44,382 nt of DNA from Bacilli bacterium. Its GTDB lineage: Bacteria; Bacillota_I; Bacilli_A; RF39; UBA660. Under the pieces are notes generated by a model. It made no database searches, was not told the DNA's origin, and saw only the letters and a list, made by a program, of their open reading frames with translations. Numbering within the stretch: the first letter of the stretch is position 1; each line of letters opens with the position of its first letter. The position numbers and the translations under genes are program-made. Of this stretch, positions 41,352 through 44,382 are shown piece by piece. The stretch is taken from positions 1 through 44,382 of the forward strand of contig JAFSAI010000034.1 in NCBI GenBank assembly GCA_017441065.1, read 5' to 3'.

Positions 41352-41541
41352 AAGAGTAATCGATGAAAAAAGATGTATTTAATTGTATTTTAAAGAGAGT
41401 TAGTGGTTGGTGTGAACTAATAAAGATAATTAAATATTGCTACTTTTGGAGATTAATCGGCAAATTAAGTCGTTATAGTTAATTAAGTTAAATAAAGGAT
41501 GGTACCGTCTATTTTAGACTCCTTGGTTACTATTCTTTTTT
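41352..41541 (+). promoter_or_regulatory. T-box leader, alanine-specific
   Basis: The order of T-box elements is visible. AGTA bulge at about 41355; the Stem I apical region with GGTTGGTGTGAAC (about 41404-41417); specifier codon GCT (41439-41441, alanine); T-box AAGGATGGTACCGTCT (41495-41510); then a terminator region (GTCT/AGAC core) ending in TTTTTT at 41541. The bulge TGGT would pair with the ACCA end of uncharged tRNA-Ala. Uncharged tRNA-Ala should favour antitermination and expression of the two downstream genes. Confidence 0.88.
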
Positions 41542-41560
41542 ATTTTGAAAGGGAGATTTT

Positions 41561-42085
41561 ATGAGAATATTTTTAGTTGCTGGTAAAGCTGGAAGTGGAA
41601 AAGGGGAAGTTGCAAAATTAATTAAAGAATTCTATATTTACAAATTAGAAAGTTGTGCAATTACTGAATATAGTAAATATTTAAAGAATTTTGCAAAAGA
41701 ATTAACTGATTGGGATGGTAATGCAAATACTAAACCAAGAAAGTTTTTGCAAGAATTAGGAGATAAAATAAGAAGATTAGATAATCGTTATTTTACAAAT
41801 AATATGCTTGAAGATTTAGGTATTTATGAAGAATTAGTTCAAAATGTAGTAGTATCTGATGTAAGAATGCCTGAAGAAATTGAAGAGATTAAATTAAATT
41901 ATGATGAAGTTTATGCTATTTATGTAGAAAATCAATTTAGTCAAAGTAAACTAAGCGTTGAAGAACAATCTCATATTACAGAAACTGCTTTAGAAAATTA
42001 TGGGGAATTTGATTATGTACTTGCAAATGATACTAGAGAATCTTTAAAAGAAAAAGTATTTAATTATTTGGAAGGAATAAAATAA
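41561..42085 (+). CDS. P-loop nucleotide kinase-like protein (dNMP kinase type)
   Basis: A 174-residue protein with Walker A GKAGSGKGE (residues about 8-16). An ITEYSKYLKNFAKELTDWDG segment and FLQELGDKIRRLDNRYF follow, and VVVSDVRMPEEIEEI carries the Walker-B-like Asp. This resembles bacteriophage-type deoxynucleoside monophosphate kinases and adenylate-kinase-like folds. The substrate is not determinable. It is the first gene under T-box control, and its stop overlaps the alaS start by one base, so it is coupled to alaS. GGGAGA precedes the ATG. Why an alanine-responsive leader controls a nucleotide kinase is unclear. Confidence 0.75.
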   Translation: MRIFLVAGKAGSGKGEVAKLIKEFYIYKLESCAITEYSKYLKNFAKELTDWDGNANTKPRKFLQELGDKIRRLDNRYFTNNMLEDLGIYEELVQNVVVSDVRMPEEIEEIKLNYDEVYAIYVENQFSQSKLSVEEQSHITETALENYGEFDYVLANDTRESLKEKVFNYLEGIK

Positions 42086-43851
42086 TGGAAAATTTTAATG
42101 GAACAGATCTAAAGGATAAGTATTTAAGTTTCTTTGAAAGTAAAGGACACAAAATAATTCCTAGTGCTCCAGTTGTGCCAGAAAATGATCCTAGCGTTTT
42201 ATTTAATACTGCAGGTATGCAACCTTTAATCCCATATTTAATGGGTGAGGCTCATCCGTATGGAACAAGATTAGTAGATTACCAAAAATGTATTAGAACA
42301 AACGATTTAGATAGTGTAGGAGATGCTACCCATCATACATTCTTTGAGATGTTAGGTAACTGGTCTTTAGGAGATTATTTTAAAGAAGAAAGCATTAGTT
42401 ATAGTTTTGAATTTCTAACTAAAGTTTTAAATATACCAGTTGAAAGATTAGCAGTAACTGTGTATGAAGGTGATGAATCTATTCCTCGTGATGAAGTTAG
42501 TGCTAGTGTATGGAAAAAATTAGGAATTAAAGATGAAAGAATTGCATATTTAAGCGCTGAACATAATTTTTGGATTGCTGGTGAAACAGGACCTTGTGGT
42601 GGAGATACAGAAATATTTTACTTCCGTAGTAACGATCCTATTCCAGAAGTTTTTGACCCAGAAGATGAACGTTGGGTAGAAATATGGAATAATGTATTTA
42701 TGGAATTCTACAAAGATGAGAATGGAAAAGTAACTGAACTACCTAAAAAGAATGTAGATACAGGAATGGGTTATGAAAGAGTTGTAGCAGTACTTGAAGG
42801 TGTAAATGATAATTATCAAACTTCAGTATGGTGTGATGTTATTAAAAAAATAGAAGAAATATCTAATTTACCATATGAAGGTAATGAAACTAGTATGCGT
42901 ATTATTGCAGATCATTTAAGAACAGCAGTATTTATTTCATCTGATGAATCAATGATAAAACCATCAAATACTGATCAAGGCTATATTTTAAGAAGATTAA
43001 TTAGAAGAGCAATAAGACATGCTAAAAAGTTAAATATTGATATAAATAGTAATTGGGAACAAGAAATAGCTAAAGTTATTATTAGTAAATATACTAAATA
43101 TTATAGTGAAATAGAAAAAAATCAATCTATAGCATTAGAAGTATTAACTAATGAAAAAATAAAATTCAATAGAACTTTAGAAAAAGGATTAAAAGAATTT
43201 GAGAAAGTTGTGGCAAGTAATGTAGAAGAGATTGATGCTACGACTGCATTTAAATTATATGATACTTATGGTTTTCCAATTGAACTTACTGTAGAACTTG
43301 CTACTGAAAAAAATATAAAAGTAGATGAAAATGGATTTAAAGCTAAATTTAAAGAACATCAAGAAAAATCTCGTGCTGGTTCTGAACAAAAATTTAAAGG
43401 TGGATTAGCAGGTAATGGTGAAGTTGAAACTAAATACCATACTGCAACACATTTATTAAATGCAGCTTTAAAAGTTGTAGTAAATAAAGATGTTCATCAA
43501 AAAGGAAGTAATATTACAAGTGAACGTATGAGATTTGATTTCTCTTGTGATCATAAATTAACTGATGAAGAAAAACAAAGAACTGAAGAATTAGTAAATA
43601 AATGGATTCAAGAAGGAATAGATGTTACTGTTACTGAAATGAGTAAAGAAGAAGCAATTAAATCAGGAGCAGAATGTATGTTTATTGAAAAATATCCTGA
43701 TATAGTTACAGTTTATTCTGTTGGTGATATATCTAAAGAACTTTGTGGTGGCCCTCATGTAAAAAATACTAGTGAGTTAGGTACATTCAAAATAAAAAAA
43801 GAAGAAGCATCATCTGCTGGTGTTAGAAGAATTAAAGCAGTACTTGAATAA
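42085..43851 (+). CDS. alaS: Alanine--tRNA ligase, shortened form
   Basis: A 588-residue AlaRS; the usual length is about 870. Class II motifs are intact: VLFNTAGMQPLIPY, HHTFFEMLGNWSLGDYF (motif 2) and YILRRLIRRAIRHAK (motif 3). The tRNA-recognition helices follow. The editing domain has its zinc ligands: H452-T-A-T-H456, then CGGPH (Cys554, His558). The beta-barrel segment usually found before the editing domain seems reduced to a short linker (GSEQKFKGGLAG), and the C-terminal C-Ala domain is absent. The stop codon is followed by a terminator, with no sign of a broken 3' part. It begins one base inside the kinase stop. Confidence 0.93.
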   Translation: MENFNGTDLKDKYLSFFESKGHKIIPSAPVVPENDPSVLFNTAGMQPLIPYLMGEAHPYGTRLVDYQKCIRTNDLDSVGDATHHTFFEMLGNWSLGDYFKEESISYSFEFLTKVLNIPVERLAVTVYEGDESIPRDEVSASVWKKLGIKDERIAYLSAEHNFWIAGETGPCGGDTEIFYFRSNDPIPEVFDPEDERWVEIWNNVFMEFYKDENGKVTELPKKNVDTGMGYERVVAVLEGVNDNYQTSVWCDVIKKIEEISNLPYEGNETSMRIIADHLRTAVFISSDESMIKPSNTDQGYILRRLIRRAIRHAKKLNIDINSNWEQEIAKVIISKYTKYYSEIEKNQSIALEVLTNEKIKFNRTLEKGLKEFEKVVASNVEEIDATTAFKLYDTYGFPIELTVELATEKNIKVDENGFKAKFKEHQEKSRAGSEQKFKGGLAGNGEVETKYHTATHLLNAALKVVVNKDVHQKGSNITSERMRFDFSCDHKLTDEEKQRTEELVNKWIQEGIDVTVTEMSKEEAIKSGAECMFIEKYPDIVTVYSVGDISKELCGGPHVKNTSELGTFKIKKEEASSAGVRRIKAVLE

Positions 43852-43854
43852 AAT

Positions 43855-43881
43855 AAAGAATAGCAAAAGCTATTCTTTTAT
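43855..43881 (+). terminator. Terminator of the alaS operon
   Basis: Perfect AAAGAATAGC / GCTATTCTTT stem, AAAA loop, short T tract. Confidence 0.85.
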
Positions 43882-43955
43882 ATTGTCGAAAAATGACATA
43901 CGAAATTAATTTACAATCCATATGTATTGTGTTTAAATATAAATAGAAGTGCTGA

Positions 43956-44006
43956 ATGTGGCGTCGCCTAAACCAAATGAACGGGGAGGTAGTATTGAAC
44001 CTGTAA
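43956..44006 (+). CDS. Possible 16-residue upstream peptide of the toxin-like gene
   Basis: ATG 43956 opens a 16-codon frame (MWRRLNQMNGEVVLNL) whose TAA lies directly against AGGAGGTGAT of the next small gene. It uses CGT, CGC and GGG codons that are rare in the rest of the window, and the local GC content is near 50 %. It may be a leader for translational coupling, or simply the structured 5' RNA of a type I toxin. Confidence 0.35.
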   Translation: MWRRLNQMNGEVVLNL

Positions 44007-44022
44007 AGGAGGTGATAAGCGT

Positions 44023-44124
44023 ATGAAAGTAAAAATCATAAACAAGTTTTTATTAGTAATAATATTAATGTTACTGATTGTATTGGTATCAGAAATAAAA
44101 AGCGCCATTCTAGTATTAAAATAG
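44023..44124 (+). CDS. 33-residue hydrophobic toxin-like (holin-like/type I) peptide
   Basis: Frame MKVKIINKFLLVIILMLL continues to SAILVLK: a single hydrophobic helix with basic ends. The ribosome binding site AAAGGAGGTGAT (44004-44015) is a full-length complement of the expected 16S 3' end, a hallmark of Bacillus BsrG/TxpA and holin-like type I toxins. It is followed by nested stem-loops (44128-44166) and a terminator at 44230, as in those loci. The protein sequence itself does not match a toxin I know, and no antisense promoter was demonstrated, so toxin status is inferred. Confidence 0.5.
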   Translation: MKVKIINKFLLVIILMLLIVLVSEIKSAILVLK

Positions 44125-44127
44125 AAC

Positions 44128-44166
44128 AGCGTTGCACAATAATATAGGCAACGTGAAATTCACGCT
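44128..44166 (+). other. Nested stem-loops downstream of the toxin-like peptide
   Basis: AGCGTTGC... pairs with GGCAACG (CGTTGC/GCAACG, 44130-44153), and GTGAA-A-TTCAC overlaps at 44153-44163, with AGCG/CGCT enclosing both. The two inner hairpins partly exclude each other. Confidence 0.5.
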
Positions 44167-44229
44167 TCCTAAGAAGAGTATATTATAAGTTAGAATAATA
44201 TACAAGTGTATTTGGTAGATAAAATATTC

Positions 44230-44253
44230 AAGAATGAGAAATCATTCTTTTTT
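44230..44253 (+). terminator. Terminator of the toxin-like locus
   Basis: AAGAATGA / TCATTCTT stem, GAAA tetraloop, six T. Confidence 0.9.
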
Positions 44254-44279
44254 GTTTTCAACAAAAATTTCAAAAAAAT

Positions 44280-44306
44280 TTGACTCCGGGGGGGGTAATA
44301 TATACT
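44280..44306 (+). promoter_or_regulatory. Promoter with poly-G tract in the spacer (possible phase switch)
   Basis: TTGACT (44280-44285) and TATACT (44301-44306) are separated by only 15 bp, of which eight are consecutive G (44288-44295). Insertion of two G would give the ideal 17 bp. GGTAA / TTACC (44294-44310) form an inverted repeat over the -10. Confidence 0.55.
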
Positions 44307-44337
44307 TACCTTATAAATAAAAGAAGGGTAAGATAAT

Positions 44338-44382
44338 ATGAGAGTTGTTAACAAAAAACTTTGGATAATAACGATAACTTTG
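44338..44382 (+). CDS. N-terminus of an exported protein gene (3' end outside window)
   Basis: ATG 44338 after GAAGGG (44323-44328) starts MRVVNKKLWIITITL, running off the window. The basic start followed by hydrophobic residues looks like a signal anchor, as in the other surface proteins of this window. The identity cannot be told. Confidence 0.55.
   Translation, partial: MRVVNKKLWIITITL

Overview
The window is about 44 kb of very AT-rich DNA (roughly 27-30 % GC by eye) from a low-GC Gram-positive relative. Gene content points to an uncultured, probably host-associated member of the Bacilli (RF39 / Erysipelotrichia / Mollicutes-like). The evidence is RNase HIII, a Bacillus-like recD2 - AI-2E permease - alaS order, a T-box leader, strong intrinsic terminators with U tracts, Shine-Dalgarno starts of the AGGAGG/GGTGAT type, and many N-terminally anchored exported proteins without LPXTG. 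Genes use the standard code, with TGG for Trp and TGA as stop. The taxonomic placement is an inference; no rRNA is present.

Layout. 1-2 kb: the 3' end of an ORF6N/PLD-type accessory gene, a class I glutamine amidotransferase and a family 8 glycosyltransferase. 2-4.3 kb: the LemA / DUF2207 membrane pair. 4.3-8.3 kb: a surface block in which two SleB-like cell-wall-hydrolase paralogues flank a BspA-like protein with 16 DUF285 repeats. 8.3-14.7 kb: a hypothetical protein, rnhC, cvpA, thioredoxin, a short IMPACT-family protein, uvrC, a PH-like membrane protein and a Nudix hydrolase. 14.8-18.8 kb: GtrA, a DUF6020-like polytopic membrane protein and an acyl-CoA synthetase-like enzyme. 18.9-23.8 kb: a YhcG/DUF1016 nuclease-like protein, a cyclophilin lipoprotein, PlsC, MurF and Ddl.

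23.8-28.2 kb is the most clearly accessory part. An XRE regulator diverges from two tandem mosaic surface proteins. Their nucleotide sequences are nearly identical in some blocks and unrelated in others, and each gene is followed by the same GC-rich hairpin of about 33 bp. A decayed rhuM gene with a 29-bp internal palindrome follows. 28.3-32.1 kb: a phosphodiester glycosidase, an exported protein, a GT2-GtrA fusion and a PAP2 phosphatase form one probable surface-glycan operon. 32.2-36.7 kb: a ZnuA-like lipoprotein that appears to have lost all its metal ligands, then a radical SAM / DUF4130 DNA-repair pair followed by a divergent GroEL paralogue.

36.8-43.9 kb: tRNA-Ser(GCU), a structured ncRNA of about 210 nt with its own promoter and terminator, a PBECR-like small nuclease gene, recD2 (apparently leaderless), a 52-residue membrane protein, an AI-2E-family permease, and an alanine T-box in front of a P-loop kinase and a shortened alaS. 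43.9-44.4 kb: a 33-residue hydrophobic toxin-like peptide behind a perfect extended Shine-Dalgarno, then a new exported-protein gene whose promoter spacer contains a run of eight G, a likely phase-variation switch. Best candidates for new biology are the mosaic surface-protein cassette with its conserved hairpins, the poly-G promoter, the GroEL-like/radical SAM operon and the unassigned ncRNA.
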